Part shown: positions 32,473-42,110 of the stretch, in pieces | Layout: each line of letters starts with the position of its first letter | Position numbering within the stretch: the first letter of the stretch is position 1 | Source: Microbispora siamensis | Lineage (GTDB): Bacteria; Actinomycetota; Actinomycetes; Streptosporangiales; Streptosporangiaceae | Reading direction: 5' to 3' | Assembly (NCBI RefSeq): GCF_016863095.1 | Contig: NZ_BOOF01000064.1 | Coordinates: forward strand, 1 to 49,419 | Length of the DNA stretch: 49,419 nucleotides | Position numbers and translations under genes: made by a program | The notes under the pieces: generated by a model | Database searches by the model: none | The model's input: only the letters and a program-made list of their open reading frames with translations | Told to the model about the DNA's origin: nothing

Positions 32473-33426
32473 ATGGACCTGGCACGTCGGTTCGACGTCA
32501 CCCCTTCGGCCATGGCGCCGCCGGATGAGGAACGGCATCCGGCGCCGGCGGGGAAGCGCCGGAAGTCACGGGCCGGACTGGCGTTCATCGCGCCCTTCGG
32601 CGCGCTGTTCGCGCTCGTGTTCATCGTGCCCATCCTGTACGCCGCCTACCTCAGCCTCTTCCAGGACAAGCTCGTCGGGGGCACCACGTTCGTCGGGTTC
32701 GCCAACTACGGCAAGCTGTTCCGGGATCCGCAGTTCTGGGACGGGGTGGGACGCGTCGTCCGGTTCACGCTGGTCCAGGTGCCCATCATGCTGTTCTTCT
32801 CCATGGCACTGGCGCTGGCGCTGGACTCCATGCGCGTGCACGGCACCAGGTTCATGCGGGCGACGATCTTCCTGCCCTACGCGGTGCCGGCGATCGTGTC
32901 GACTCTCATGTGGGGATTCCTGCTCGGGGTGAAGTACGGCCTGTTCGGCAGCCTCAACCGCGCCCTGGGCACGGACATCGACCCCTTCGCCCCCGGCACC
33001 ACGCTCATCTCCATCGGGCTGATGGTGACGTGGGCGTTCACCGGCTTCAACATGCTCATCTTCTACGCCGCGCTCAAGGCCGTCCCACGCGAACTGTACG
33101 AGGCGGCGGCGATCGACGGGGCGAACGAGTTCCAGGTCGTCCGCGCGATCAAGCTGCCGGCACTGCGTGGATCCCTGGTCGTCACGATCATCTTCTCGAT
33201 CATCGGCACGTTCCAGATGTTCAACGAACCGCAGATCCTGCCCACCATGGTGGCGGGCAGCGGCGTCACGACCTTCTACACGCCCAACCTGTACGCGTAC
33301 AACCTGGCGTTCACCGGGTCTCAGCAGGGCTATGCGGCAGCACTCGCGCTCGTCATGGCGGCGATCACGATCGCCGTCGCCTACGCCGTCCAGATCAGAG
33401 GGTTGAGGAATGCGTCCCATCAGTAG
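32473..33426 (+). CDS. Sugar ABC permease 1 (MalF type, system 1)
   Basis: 317 aa, ATG with GGAAGGA upstream. After a cytoplasmic N-terminal tail, six membrane segments (first: GLAFIAPFGALFALVFIVPILY split) and the EAA loop EAAAIDGANEFQVVRAIKLP, which contacts the ATPase. It pairs with the next permease, whose start lies inside its last 17 nt. No ATP-binding subunit is encoded here; a shared MsiK-type ATPase elsewhere is likely. Confidence 0.93.
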   Translation: MDLARRFDVTPSAMAPPDEERHPAPAGKRRKSRAGLAFIAPFGALFALVFIVPILYAAYLSLFQDKLVGGTTFVGFANYGKLFRDPQFWDGVGRVVRFTLVQVPIMLFFSMALALALDSMRVHGTRFMRATIFLPYAVPAIVSTLMWGFLLGVKYGLFGSLNRALGTDIDPFAPGTTLISIGLMVTWAFTGFNMLIFYAALKAVPRELYEAAAIDGANEFQVVRAIKLPALRGSLVVTIIFSIIGTFQMFNEPQILPTMVAGSGVTTFYTPNLYAYNLAFTGSQQGYAAALALVMAAITIAVAYAVQIRGLRNASHQ

Positions 33427-34351
33427 CCCGCGGGCCGAGGCCGGGAACTCCTCCGGCGCGCCGATCCGTCGTCCCGGTCGCGGCCGCCGGCTCCACACAG
33501 TGGACAACCCCAGGAAGAGCACGACGCTCACCGTGATGACGGCCCTGTTCACCCTCTACTGCCTGCTGCCGCTCGTGTGGCTCGTCATCAACGCGACCAA
33601 GTCGCAGGCCGATTTCGTCTCGTCGTTCGGGCTCGCGCCCGGTCGCGAGTTCGCCCTCTGGGACAACATCGTGGAGGTGTTCCGCTACCAGGACGGGATC
33701 TTCTCCCGGTGGCTCCTCAACACCCTCCTCTATGTGGTCGTGGGCGCGACCGTGTCGACCTTCCTGGCCGCCCTCGGCGGGTACGCCCTGGCGAAGCTCG
33801 ACTTCACGGGCAAGCGGGTGTTCCTCTTCGTCGTACTGGGATCGATCTCGGTCCCCGGCATCGCCCTGGCGATCCCGCAGTTCCTGCTGTTCGCGCACCT
33901 CGGCCTGACCAACACCCCGTGGGCGATTCTCATCCCGTCCTTCATCAACCCGTTCGGGCTGTACCTGATGTGGGTCTTCACCGCCGAAGCGGTGCCGACC
34001 GGCCTGCTCGAGGCCGCGAAGATCGACGGCGCGGGGGAGTTCAGGACCTTTCTCCGGATCGCGCTCCCGATGCTCGCGCCGGCAGGTGTGACGGTCCTGC
34101 TCTTCTCGTTCGTGTCGATCTGGAACAACTACTTCCTGCCGTTGATCATGCTCAAGGACCCCGCCTGGTATCCGCTGACCGTCGGAATCAACCAGTGGAA
34201 CAAGCTGGGCTCGTCGGCCGGGAACGGCGCCCTCGTCCAGAATCTCGTGATCACGTCCGCGCTGCTGACGATCGTCCCGTTGATCGTCGCTTTTCTCAGC
34301 CTGCAGCGGTACTGGCAGTCGGGTCTGTCACTGGGCGCCATCAAGGGCTAG
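33410..34351 (+). CDS. Sugar ABC permease 2 (MalG type, system 1)
   Basis: 313 aa, overlapping permease 1 by 17 nt. Six membrane segments starting near residue 42 (TLTVMTALFTLYCLLPLVWL) and EAA loop EAAKIDGAGEFRTFLRIALP. The N-terminal ~35 residues are basic and Pro/Gly-rich, so a later start is conceivable. Forms the translocation pore with permease 1. Confidence 0.93.
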   Translation: MRPISSPRAEAGNSSGAPIRRPGRGRRLHTVDNPRKSTTLTVMTALFTLYCLLPLVWLVINATKSQADFVSSFGLAPGREFALWDNIVEVFRYQDGIFSRWLLNTLLYVVVGATVSTFLAALGGYALAKLDFTGKRVFLFVVLGSISVPGIALAIPQFLLFAHLGLTNTPWAILIPSFINPFGLYLMWVFTAEAVPTGLLEAAKIDGAGEFRTFLRIALPMLAPAGVTVLLFSFVSIWNNYFLPLIMLKDPAWYPLTVGINQWNKLGSSAGNGALVQNLVITSALLTIVPLIVAFLSLQRYWQSGLSLGAIKG

Positions 34352-34400
34352 CCGCCGGCCATCTCCCACCCGTAAACCATTCGTGAAGAGAAGAGAGACC

Positions 34401-36038
34401 ATGACGAGCGACGGTGTGTCCGAACCCCGGTTGAGGATCGACGGCAAGCCGTGCGACGAGAGTGCGTTCCCGCACGTGTGGAGCAGGTGTATCGGCGCCG
34501 GGCGGGCGAACGAGGCACTGCGCGCGGACTGGCAACGGCAGTTCGCCGAGGTCGTCGACGCGTGCGGATTCCAGTACATCCGCTTCCACGGCGTCTTCCA
34601 TGACGACATGTTCGTGTACCGGGAAAGCTACGGCGGCGGTTTCGGCGAGAACGCGCCCCTCGCCTCGCCCGTGTACACGTTCGGCTACGTGGACAAGGTG
34701 TTCGACTTCATCGTGGACCGCGGTGTCCGTCCGTTCGTCGAGCTTGGCTTCATGCCGCGCGAGCTGGCGACGGTGACGGAGACGGTGTTCTGGTGGGGCG
34801 CGCACTGCAGCCCGCCCAAGGACATGGCGCGCTGGGTCGAGCTGGTCACGAGGTCGGTCGAGCACTGGATCGACCGGTACGGCCTCGACGAGGTGAGGCA
34901 GTGGCGATTCGAGGTGTGGAACGAGCCGAACCTGGTTCCCCATTTCTGGACCGGGACGAAGACCGAGTACTTCGAGCTCTACGAGCAGACCGTGACGGCG
35001 ATCAAGAGGATCGACCCCGGGTTGAAGGTGGGCGGGCCCGCCACGAGCGTCTTCGTGCCGGACGACCGCTACAAGGGCGAAGTCGAGGACCGCGCCGCGA
35101 CGCACGCGACGGCCGGCGCGGCCGACGTGGACGCGCTCGACTGGCGGCCGGTGTGGGTCGAGGACTTCATCGCCTGGTGCGCGGAGCGCGAACTGCCGAT
35201 CGACTTCATCTCGACCCACACGTACCCCACCGACTTCGCGTTCGGTGCCGACGGCGAGGCGGTGCAGATCACCCGGTACGCCGACGCGACGTTCGACGAC
35301 CTGACCCTGCTTCGCAAGCTGGTGAGCAACAGCGCGTACCCCGACGCGGAGATCCACATCACGGAGTGGTCGACGTCGCCGTCATCCCGTGACTTCATCC
35401 ACGACACGCTGTTCGCGGCGACCTTCATCACGCGGTCGTACCTGCAGTGCGCCACCCTCGCCGACTCGATCTCCTACTGGACCTTCACGGACGTGTTCGA
35501 GGAGGGAGGCGCCGGGATCGGGCCGTTCCACGGCGGATTCGGCCTGGTGAACGAGAGCGGCATCCACAAGCCGACGTTCCACGCGTTCACGATGCTGGAA
35601 AGGCTCGGTGACCGGCTGCTCCTCTCGACGTCCGACGGGGTCGTGACCCGTGACAGCCGGACGTCGGCTGTGTCGGCGGTGTTCTTCAACTACCCGGAGG
35701 ACATGGCCTTGCGGGGTGTCCGGTCGGAGAACTCGTACCCCGCGACACGCGCGCTGGCCGAGATGGGGCCGAGCCGGAGGATCCGGCACTCGATTGGCGG
35801 GCTGGAGCCGGGCACCGAGTTTCTCGTCGAGATCGTGGACTGGGAGCACGGCAACGCCGCCGAGGCCTGGTATCGGCTCGGGTCTCCTCTCAACCCGTCC
35901 CGGGCCGAGAGCGAATACCTGAGCAGAGTCGCCGACTCGCTCCTCAGGTTCACGCTGACCGTGCCCGAGACCGGTGTGCTCGACCTCGACGTCGAACTCG
36001 CGCCGTGGGCGGTGATGTCGCTCAGGCAGTCGGCGTGA
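34401..36038 (+). CDS. GH39-like glycoside hydrolase
   Basis: 545 aa, ATG at 34401 preceded by GAAGAGAAGAGAG; no signal peptide, so intracellular. TIM barrel with acid/base E175 in WNEPN and nucleophile E322 in HITEWS, the GH39 arrangement of beta-xylosidases and alpha-iduronidases; a beta-sandwich C-terminal domain follows. Probably hydrolyses the disaccharide or oligosaccharide imported by the upstream ABC system and is in the same transcript. Beta-xylosidase is the best guess, but the substrate is not proven. Confidence 0.88.
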   Translation: MTSDGVSEPRLRIDGKPCDESAFPHVWSRCIGAGRANEALRADWQRQFAEVVDACGFQYIRFHGVFHDDMFVYRESYGGGFGENAPLASPVYTFGYVDKVFDFIVDRGVRPFVELGFMPRELATVTETVFWWGAHCSPPKDMARWVELVTRSVEHWIDRYGLDEVRQWRFEVWNEPNLVPHFWTGTKTEYFELYEQTVTAIKRIDPGLKVGGPATSVFVPDDRYKGEVEDRAATHATAGAADVDALDWRPVWVEDFIAWCAERELPIDFISTHTYPTDFAFGADGEAVQITRYADATFDDLTLLRKLVSNSAYPDAEIHITEWSTSPSSRDFIHDTLFAATFITRSYLQCATLADSISYWTFTDVFEEGGAGIGPFHGGFGLVNESGIHKPTFHAFTMLERLGDRLLLSTSDGVVTRDSRTSAVSAVFFNYPEDMALRGVRSENSYPATRALAEMGPSRRIRHSIGGLEPGTEFLVEIVDWEHGNAAEAWYRLGSPLNPSRAESEYLSRVADSLLRFTLTVPETGVLDLDVELAPWAVMSLRQSA

Positions 36039-36078
36039 CCGCACGGCGCCTTCCCCTTCCCGGCCTTCGCCTTCCCGC

Positions 36079-37395
36079 TCAGGCGGCGAACAGGAGGAGC
36101 AGGCCCACCACGGTGTAGACCACCATCAGCACGAGCAGGGGAACCTGCCCGAGTACGGCGGTCCGGCGCGGGAACAGGGCCAGCGCACGGTCGTGGGCCA
36201 GGACGGTGCCCAGCACGTGGCCGATGACGATGACCGTGACCTGGAGGGTGGCGACTCCGGCGGGGGTGGTGCCGAGCGCCTGGATGGTCCATCCGGCGGT
36301 GCCGAGCCAGTCGGCTCCGGTGTCCAGCGGGTCGGACAGCAGGGCGATCGTCCGCTGCCCTTCCAGGAGGAACAGGGTGTAGTAGTGGGCGACGACGTAT
36401 CCGACGGCTATCGGCACGATCGAGTGGGCGATCTCGCCTGCGGTCGTGCCGGGCTCGGCCGCGCCCCATCGGCCCGCGAGCGCGGTCGCGGCCCGGTACG
36501 CCGTGAGCACCAGGCCGATGACGATGACCAGGCCGACGGTGCCCGTGACCGGCACCGGCACCGCGCTCTCCTGCACGAAGCGCACCCATACCGGGGCGTT
36601 GGACAGGCTGTCGTACATGGTGGAGCCCAGGAGCACGACCACCAGCGCGGTCAGTCCCGGTGCCGGTCGTAGCCCGGCCATCCCGTCCAGGGAGTTGCGC
36701 CAGACCGCGACGCCGTCGCGGCGCCTGTGCACGGGGGCGAGCCTGCCCACGAGGTCGCTGTAGACCTCGAACGGATCGGCGTGGTCGAACCACCGGGAGC
36801 CGAAGACGACCGCTCCGGCGAGCATGAGCACGGTGTAGGCCGCGAGCCAGGCTCCGATGACCGGCAGGGTGGCCCGTTCGGGGGCCACCAGTTCCAGCCA
36901 GACGAAGGCGAACAGGCCGGCGCAGGCGGGCCAGTATCCGAGGGCCGCGGGCATCGGCCTCAGGCCGAGCTCGGGGTCGCGTCCGAGCCCCTTGCAGGCC
37001 AGCAGGTGCAGCGTCCGCAGCGGGTTCAGGCCGCGCCACACCGGGCCGAACAGCAGCGACAGCGGCACCAGGCCGACCCAGAACAGCACGTAGAACGCCC
37101 CGGCCGTGGGGTTGTCGGCCCGATCGGGACCGAAGATCAGCCCGATGCAGAAGTACGCCGCGGCGACGAGCCCGGCGATCCGCCAGACCCACCGCCAGGC
37201 CGGTGCGGTCACCGCCGTCTGGATGACGGTGGGCAGTGAGCGGGCACCGGTGAGTGCGCCACCCAGCCGCGGTTGTCTCCACAACGCGCCGAGCGCCACG
37301 AACGACACCAGCAACGCGAGGATCGCGCCGGTCAGCGCGGCCGAGAACGGGATCGGCAGATCCTGACGGCCGCCGATGCCGTGAGCCAGCAGCAT
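36079..37395 (-). CDS. Polytopic membrane protein of a CopC/cupredoxin operon
   Basis: 438 aa, about ten to twelve predicted membrane segments (e.g. LTGAILALLVSFVALGALW, LQVTVIVIGHVLGTVLAHD). It begins MLLAHGIGGRQDLPIPF, a conserved opening in actinomycete membrane proteins that databases sometimes label fenitrothion hydrolase; that activity is not supported here. Conserved His residues (HADPFEVYSDLVGR, HYYTLFLLEGQ) could bind metal. Last gene after cupredoxin (9-nt gap) and CopC genes, so a role in copper handling or in maturing a copper protein is inferred. Confidence 0.75.
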   Translation of the reverse strand: MLLAHGIGGRQDLPIPFSAALTGAILALLVSFVALGALWRQPRLGGALTGARSLPTVIQTAVTAPAWRWVWRIAGLVAAAYFCIGLIFGPDRADNPTAGAFYVLFWVGLVPLSLLFGPVWRGLNPLRTLHLLACKGLGRDPELGLRPMPAALGYWPACAGLFAFVWLELVAPERATLPVIGAWLAAYTVLMLAGAVVFGSRWFDHADPFEVYSDLVGRLAPVHRRRDGVAVWRNSLDGMAGLRPAPGLTALVVVLLGSTMYDSLSNAPVWVRFVQESAVPVPVTGTVGLVIVIGLVLTAYRAATALAGRWGAAEPGTTAGEIAHSIVPIAVGYVVAHYYTLFLLEGQRTIALLSDPLDTGADWLGTAGWTIQALGTTPAGVATLQVTVIVIGHVLGTVLAHDRALALFPRRTAVLGQVPLLVLMVVYTVVGLLLLFAA

Positions 37396-37404
37396 CTCGC
37401 TCGC

Positions 37405-37881
37405 CTAACGCACGACGAGCTGGAACAGCTGCAGTCCCGACTCGTGGGTCTCCATCTCGAATAGCCCGGTCTGGTCGGCGACGAACTCGATGCTCGCGGG
37501 CGTGCCGGGCTTCAGGCTTGCCTCCTTGTCGTACCCGTGCAGGTGCGCCTCATCGGCGGCGTCGCTGGTGACCGTGATCCGCACCGTCTGGCCCTTGGTC
37601 ACCTCGATCCGTCCCGGCGGCGGCGTGACCTTCCGACCGGCGACGGTGACGGTGATCTCCTTCACGGCCGAGTCGGCGGGCGCGGCTTCGGCCGACTCGC
37701 TGGGGGCGGCGGGAGCCGACTCGGCAGGAGCCGGGGCAGCCGACTCGGTAGATACCGGGGCGGCCGACTGGGCGTGGATCGCGGCATCCGACCCGCCACA
37801 GGCCGACGTGGCCATCAGCAGGGCCACGCCGAGCGGGAACGCGGCGAGCAGCGGGCGCAGGCGCGCAGGGGCGATCGTCAT
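37405..37881 (-). CDS. Cupredoxin-like lipoprotein
   Basis: 158 aa from an ATG with AGGAG 8 nt upstream. Lipoprotein-type signal with candidate C28 (ATSAC), an Ala/Pro/Ser/Glu-rich tether (~33-75), then one cupredoxin domain (EITVTVAGRKVTPPPGRIEV...). HLHGYD and ETHESGLQLFQL provide possible copper-binding His residues, although the usual Cys ligand of blue-copper proteins is absent. Extracytoplasmic; second gene of the CopC operon. A copper-binding or electron-transfer role is inferred. Confidence 0.78.
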   Translation of the reverse strand: MTIAPARLRPLLAAFPLGVALLMATSACGGSDAAIHAQSAAPVSTESAAPAPAESAPAAPSESAEAAPADSAVKEITVTVAGRKVTPPPGRIEVTKGQTVRITVTSDAADEAHLHGYDKEASLKPGTPASIEFVADQTGLFEMETHESGLQLFQLVVR

Positions 37882-37912
37882 GGGGGAGTTCTCCTGAAGG
37901 GGGTGGGGCAAG

Positions 37913-38878
37913 TCAGCGTCGCCTGGTGGACTTGGGGCGCTGTGGAGTACGGGACGCCGACGGGCGTGCGGGTTTCTTGGCCTGCGGGCGGCCGGGAGAC
38001 GGCCGGGCCGCCGACGCGGCCGGCACGGGCCGCCGTGCCGCTCGCGCCACCAGGACGCCCGCTCCGATGACGAGGAGCGCGGGCACCAGCCATACCGACA
38101 GCCCGGTGCCGGAGTCGGCCGGCTGCGCTGTCCGGGCGGCGGTGCCGGGCGTGCCGGTTTCAGGCACGGCGCCTTGACTGCCGCCGGTTTCGGGAACCGC
38201 GGCCGCGCCGGCGCCGGTCTGGGGCACCGCGGGGCCCATCGCCGCCGGGCTGCCGCCGGTCTGTGCCACCGGGGCCGGGCTCCCGCCGGTCTGCGTTACC
38301 GGGGCCGGGCTCCCGCCGGCCTCTGGCACCGGGGCCTGCGTGCCGCTCCCGGGCTCGGCCGAGGCGAGCAGGATGGCGTCGGGTTCGTTGTCCGGGGCCT
38401 GCCAGCCCTTCGGTGGCCCCGAGGTCCTGCCCTTGTAGGTGAACCGCAGCTCTCCCCGCACCGGCTCGCCGTCGGAGGCGATCGACAGGTAGCGCACTAC
38501 GTACTCGCCCTGCTTCGGCCAGTAGGCGACCGGGATCTCCGCGGGGTACCCGGTGTTGTACACGCTCGGTTCCCACACCCCGTCGACGAGGTTGTACTCC
38601 TGGACGGGCTTGTCGAGGCGTTTCGGCTGACCGTGCGTCCAGGGCCGGTCGACGCGGGCGCCGCCGGGGGCGGTGACCGCGAAGTACGCGTTCGGGGCGG
38701 GCGCCTCGGTGAAGTAGAGCGCGAGGGACTCCATCGGCTCGCGCACGGTACTGTCCTTGACCGGTGTCGACATCGCGAGCTGGCCATGGGCGAAAGCGGG
38801 CGCCGCCAGGGCGGTCATCGCCAGCACGCCGCCGACGACCAGCAGAAGCAACCGGCCCAACCAGCGCGCCATCGTCAC
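37913..38878 (-). CDS. CopC-domain protein with repeat stalk and C-terminal anchor
   Basis: 321 aa from the GTG at 38878 (GGAG with 7-nt spacing); ATG at 38872 is nearly as good. The signal peptide ends AAPAFA, so the mature protein would begin with His (HGQLAMSTP), the copper(II) ligand of CopC. The CopC/YcnJ-like beta-sandwich (~30-165) is followed by a low-complexity stalk of repeats such as VPETGGS and VTQTGGSPAP (~200-265), a membrane segment (LSVWLVPALLVIGAGVLVA) and a very basic tail. Probably binds copper outside the membrane. First gene of the operon. Confidence 0.85.
   Translation of the reverse strand: MTMARWLGRLLLLVVGGVLAMTALAAPAFAHGQLAMSTPVKDSTVREPMESLALYFTEAPAPNAYFAVTAPGGARVDRPWTHGQPKRLDKPVQEYNLVDGVWEPSVYNTGYPAEIPVAYWPKQGEYVVRYLSIASDGEPVRGELRFTYKGRTSGPPKGWQAPDNEPDAILLASAEPGSGTQAPVPEAGGSPAPVTQTGGSPAPVAQTGGSPAAMGPAVPQTGAGAAAVPETGGSQGAVPETGTPGTAARTAQPADSGTGLSVWLVPALLVIGAGVLVARAARRPVPAASAARPSPGRPQAKKPARPSASRTPQRPKSTRRR
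38140..38340 (-). repeat. Degenerate tandem repeats coding the CopC-protein stalk
   Basis: Repeats of about 10-12 codons encode variants of (A)PVxQTGGSP and VPETGGS. Copy boundaries are imperfect. They probably form a flexible wall-spanning stalk; length variation between strains is expected. Confidence 0.6.
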
Positions 38879-39061
38879 TTCTGCTCTCCACGAGGTACGG
38901 CCCCTGGATGGGGAGATGCGGCTCGGACCGGTGAGACCGATCGCGTCGAGGCTAACGACTTTCGCCACGAATGAACAGAACTTGATGCGTTCGCAGCAGA
39001 AGTGGGGTGAGTCCGGCGATGACATCGAGGACGTTCCCCGGCAGCCACATGCGGGCCGAGG

Positions 39062-39105
39062 CCTTCCCGCGAATCCGGGCAGGCTGCCGAGGATTCGCAG
39101 GAAGG
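39062..39105 (-). terminator. Terminator-like hairpin downstream of the GH95 gene
   Basis: Arms 39062-39076 and 39091-39105 (CCTTCCCGCGAATCC) pair at 14 of 15 positions with a 14-nt loop, just past the GH95 stop on the minus strand. A competing stem CGGCAGCC/GGCTGCCG (39039-39089) overlaps it. It separates GH95 from the copC operon. Confidence 0.55.
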
Positions 39106-39119
39106 TCTCCGCGTGTCGG

Positions 39120-41972
39120 TCAGACCGCGGTGATGGTCCATTGGTTGTTGGTGTTGCTGTTGGGCGTCCACATGCCGACGGCGGAACCGGCGGTGGTGTA
39201 GCCCATGCCGTCGAGGGACGTCCCGGTGCCGCGGTTGACGATCTGGTAGCGGCCGTTGCCGAGATCGTTCAGGCGCCACTGCTGGTTGTTGCCGCCGTTC
39301 CAGGCCGCCTGCCTGGCGTTGGCGCCGTTGGCGGTGTTGCCCCAGCTGTCGGCCACCAGGCCGTTGGTGCGGTTGACGATGCGATACCACCCGCCGCCGA
39401 GGTCCACCAGCTGCCACTGCAGGTTGGTGCTGCCGTCCCAGTTCCACTGCTTGAGATTCGACCCCGACGCCACGTTGCCGCCGCTGTCCAGCACCAGACC
39501 GGTGGCGACGTTGGCGATCCGCACGTAGCCGGTCGGGGTGGAGCCTCCCCCGGACCCGGTCAGACGATAGGTGCGGCCGGCCTGGCCGGGCAGCGCGATG
39601 ACGTCGGCCTCGGGCTTGGTGACGGTGACGGCACCGCCGGTCGCGGCGTCGACCACCTGGTAGGTCCCGGTGAAGATACGGCTGCGTACGTTGACCGTGC
39701 CGTCACGGTCGAACTTGACGAGGATCTCGATGGCCCCATCGGAGCTCCAGGTCGCGTCCACCGTGTAGCCGCCACGTCCCCGCAGGCCCTGCACTTTCCC
39801 GCTCGGCCACGCAGAGGGCAGTGCGGGCAGCACGTGTAGCTCGCCGTTGTGGCTCTGCAGCAGCATCTCGGTGATGCCGGACGTGGCGCCGAAGTTGCCG
39901 TCGATCTGGAACGGCGGGTGCAGGTCGAACATGTTCGGCGCGAGCCGGTCCGTCCTCACCAGCAGGCCGATCAGGTTGCGCGCCCGGTTGCCCTCCTCCA
40001 TCCGGGCCCAGTAGTTGATCTTCCAGGCCAGCGACCAGCCCGTGCCGTCGTCGCCGCGCAGTTCCAGCGTCCGCCGCGCCGCGTTGTACAGGGTGGGGGT
40101 GCCGCGCTTGGTGATCTGGTTGCTGGGGTGCAGGCCGTACAGGTGCGAGATGTGCCGGTGGTTCTGCTCGGTCTCCACCCAGTCGTACAGCCACTCCTGG
40201 ATGTTGCCGCGCGATCCGACCTTCATCGGAGCCAGCCGGTCGCGGGCGGCCAGGACCTGGCTCCGGAAGCTCGCGTCCGTGCCGAGGACCTCGCTGGCCT
40301 TGGCGCAGCCGTTGAACAGGTCACGCAGGATCTGGTTGTCCATCGTGGGGCCGGCGCACACGCTGACGCCCGAGTGGTGGGTCAGCTCCGGCGAGTTCGA
40401 GGGGTTCGTGACCAGATACCCCAGGTTCGGTTCCTGTACGAGAGTCTCCAGGAAGAACTGCGCCGCGCCCTTCATCGCCGGGTAGTACTGCCGGAGGAAG
40501 TCGAGGTCGCCGGTGAAGAGGTAATGGTCCCAGATCATCGTGGCCAGCCACGCGCCGCCGGTCTGCCACATGCCGGACGTGGCGAAGTCGACGACCGACG
40601 AGCCCCGCCACCCGTCGGTGTTGTGGTGGGTCACCCAGCCGCCGGCGTTGTACTGCACCCGGGCCGTGCGGGCGCCGGTGACCGTGAGGTCGTTGATCAT
40701 CCGGAACACCGGCTCGTAGCACTCCGACAGGTTCGTCGTGTCGGTCGGCCAGTAGTTCATCGGCAGGTTGGCGTTGAGGGTGTACTTCGAGTCCCACGCC
40801 GGGGTCAGCGAGTCGTTCCAGATGCCCTGCAGGTTGGCCGGCTGGGTGCCCGGCCGCGAGGAGGAGATCAGCAGGTAGCGGCCGTACTGGAACAGCAGCG
40901 CCGAGAACTGCGGGTCGTTGGTGGTGGCGTGCTGCGCGATCCGCACGTCGGTCGGCTGGTCGGCCGCCGAGGTGCGGCCGAGGTCGAGCGTGGTGCGGCC
41001 GAACAGCCGCTGGTAGTCGGCCACGTGCCGGGCGCGCAGGTCGTCGTAGGTCCTGCCGTTGGCGGCGTCGAGGTATCGCCGTGCGATGCCCTGGTAGTCG
41101 CCGCTGGTGTCCTTGTAGTTCACATAGCTGGAGCCGATGGAGATCAGCACGGTCACGCTGTTGGCGCCCCGTACCTGGAGGGTGCCGCCGGAGCTGCTGA
41201 CCGTGCCGCCGTCGGCGACGGCCCGGGCCAGCGCCAGGAACCTGACCTTGCCCGACAGGCCCCTCTGATCGCCGGAGACGCCGTCGAGCGCCACCGTCGT
41301 GCCGTCCGGGCTGGAGCGCGTCGTCCGCTGGGGGCTGTCGAACGTCGCGGAGAACGTGATGGACCCGGGCTTGTCTGCGGTGAGGCGGATGGCGATCACC
41401 TGGTCCGGCGCGCTCGCGAGCACCTCTCGCCGATACCGGACGCCGTTCTGCAGGTACGTCGTGGTCGTGGTGGCCGTGGTCAGGTCCAGGAACCGGTTGT
41501 ACTCCGAGACGCCGCTGGCGCTGCCGAAGGTCAGCCGCAGATTGCCCACGGTCTGGTACGCCAGCTGAGCGGAGGGATTGCCCAGCATGTTCTGGTCGAT
41601 CAGAGTCTGGGCCTGGCTCCACTGGTTCTGGAAGACCAGCTGCCGGATCTGCCCCAGCGCCGCCGCGCCCTTCGTGTTGCTCTGGTCGTACGGCCCCCCG
41701 GCCCAGATCGTGTCCTCGTTGAGCTGCAGCCGCTCGGTGTCGACGTTGCCGAACACCATGGCACCCAGGCGGCCGTTACCGATCGGCAGCGCGCGCAGCC
41801 AATCGGTGCCGGCGCTCGCGTCGTACCACAGCGCCAGATCGTTGGCGGCGCGTACCTCCGGCGGCGGCGCCGACGCGGCCCGCGCAGTGGCCGTCCACTG
41901 CACCGGCAGCATCGCGGCTCCGGCGCCGATCGCACCGAGTCTCAGCAGTTGCCTTCGCGATACATCAGCCAT
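39120..41972 (-). CDS. Secreted GH95 alpha-L-fucosidase-like enzyme with ricin-type domain
   Basis: 950 aa. ATG at 41972 with GGAG upstream. Twin-arginine signal (SRRQLLRLGAIGAGAAML) implies folded export. The GH95 module (~40-800) shows ALPIGNGRLGAMVFG, RPGTQPANLQGIWND, LNANLPMNYW and HPPFQIDGNFGATSG, matching the conserved Asn/Asp active-site regions of inverting 1,2-alpha-L-fucosidases. The C-terminal ~135 residues form a ricin-B/CBM13-like trefoil with three QW repeats (LQWQLVD, QQWRLND, NQWTITAV). GH95 also contains alpha-galactosidases, so fucose specificity is likely but not certain. Confidence 0.9.
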   Translation of the reverse strand: MADVSRRQLLRLGAIGAGAAMLPVQWTATARAASAPPPEVRAANDLALWYDASAGTDWLRALPIGNGRLGAMVFGNVDTERLQLNEDTIWAGGPYDQSNTKGAAALGQIRQLVFQNQWSQAQTLIDQNMLGNPSAQLAYQTVGNLRLTFGSASGVSEYNRFLDLTTATTTTTYLQNGVRYRREVLASAPDQVIAIRLTADKPGSITFSATFDSPQRTTRSSPDGTTVALDGVSGDQRGLSGKVRFLALARAVADGGTVSSSGGTLQVRGANSVTVLISIGSSYVNYKDTSGDYQGIARRYLDAANGRTYDDLRARHVADYQRLFGRTTLDLGRTSAADQPTDVRIAQHATTNDPQFSALLFQYGRYLLISSSRPGTQPANLQGIWNDSLTPAWDSKYTLNANLPMNYWPTDTTNLSECYEPVFRMINDLTVTGARTARVQYNAGGWVTHHNTDGWRGSSVVDFATSGMWQTGGAWLATMIWDHYLFTGDLDFLRQYYPAMKGAAQFFLETLVQEPNLGYLVTNPSNSPELTHHSGVSVCAGPTMDNQILRDLFNGCAKASEVLGTDASFRSQVLAARDRLAPMKVGSRGNIQEWLYDWVETEQNHRHISHLYGLHPSNQITKRGTPTLYNAARRTLELRGDDGTGWSLAWKINYWARMEEGNRARNLIGLLVRTDRLAPNMFDLHPPFQIDGNFGATSGITEMLLQSHNGELHVLPALPSAWPSGKVQGLRGRGGYTVDATWSSDGAIEILVKFDRDGTVNVRSRIFTGTYQVVDAATGGAVTVTKPEADVIALPGQAGRTYRLTGSGGGSTPTGYVRIANVATGLVLDSGGNVASGSNLKQWNWDGSTNLQWQLVDLGGGWYRIVNRTNGLVADSWGNTANGANARQAAWNGGNNQQWRLNDLGNGRYQIVNRGTGTSLDGMGYTTAGSAVGMWTPNSNTNNQWTITAV

Positions 41973-42110
41973 TGAGGTTCTCCAAACGCATGGGTTGCGG
42001 GGCGGACGGCCTTCGTCCGGTACGACCCACGAGGCCGGCACCGACGAGGCATGGCGGCGGGTGGGCGGGACGCTTGGGGCGGCGCCAGGCCGTGTGGCAC
42101 GTGGAAAAGG

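Noticed and set aside
38140..38340. Repeated PETG/QTGG in the CopC protein as sortase signals
   Set aside because: No LPxTG; the protein already ends with a membrane segment and a long basic tail, and the motifs are far upstream of it within a repeat stalk.
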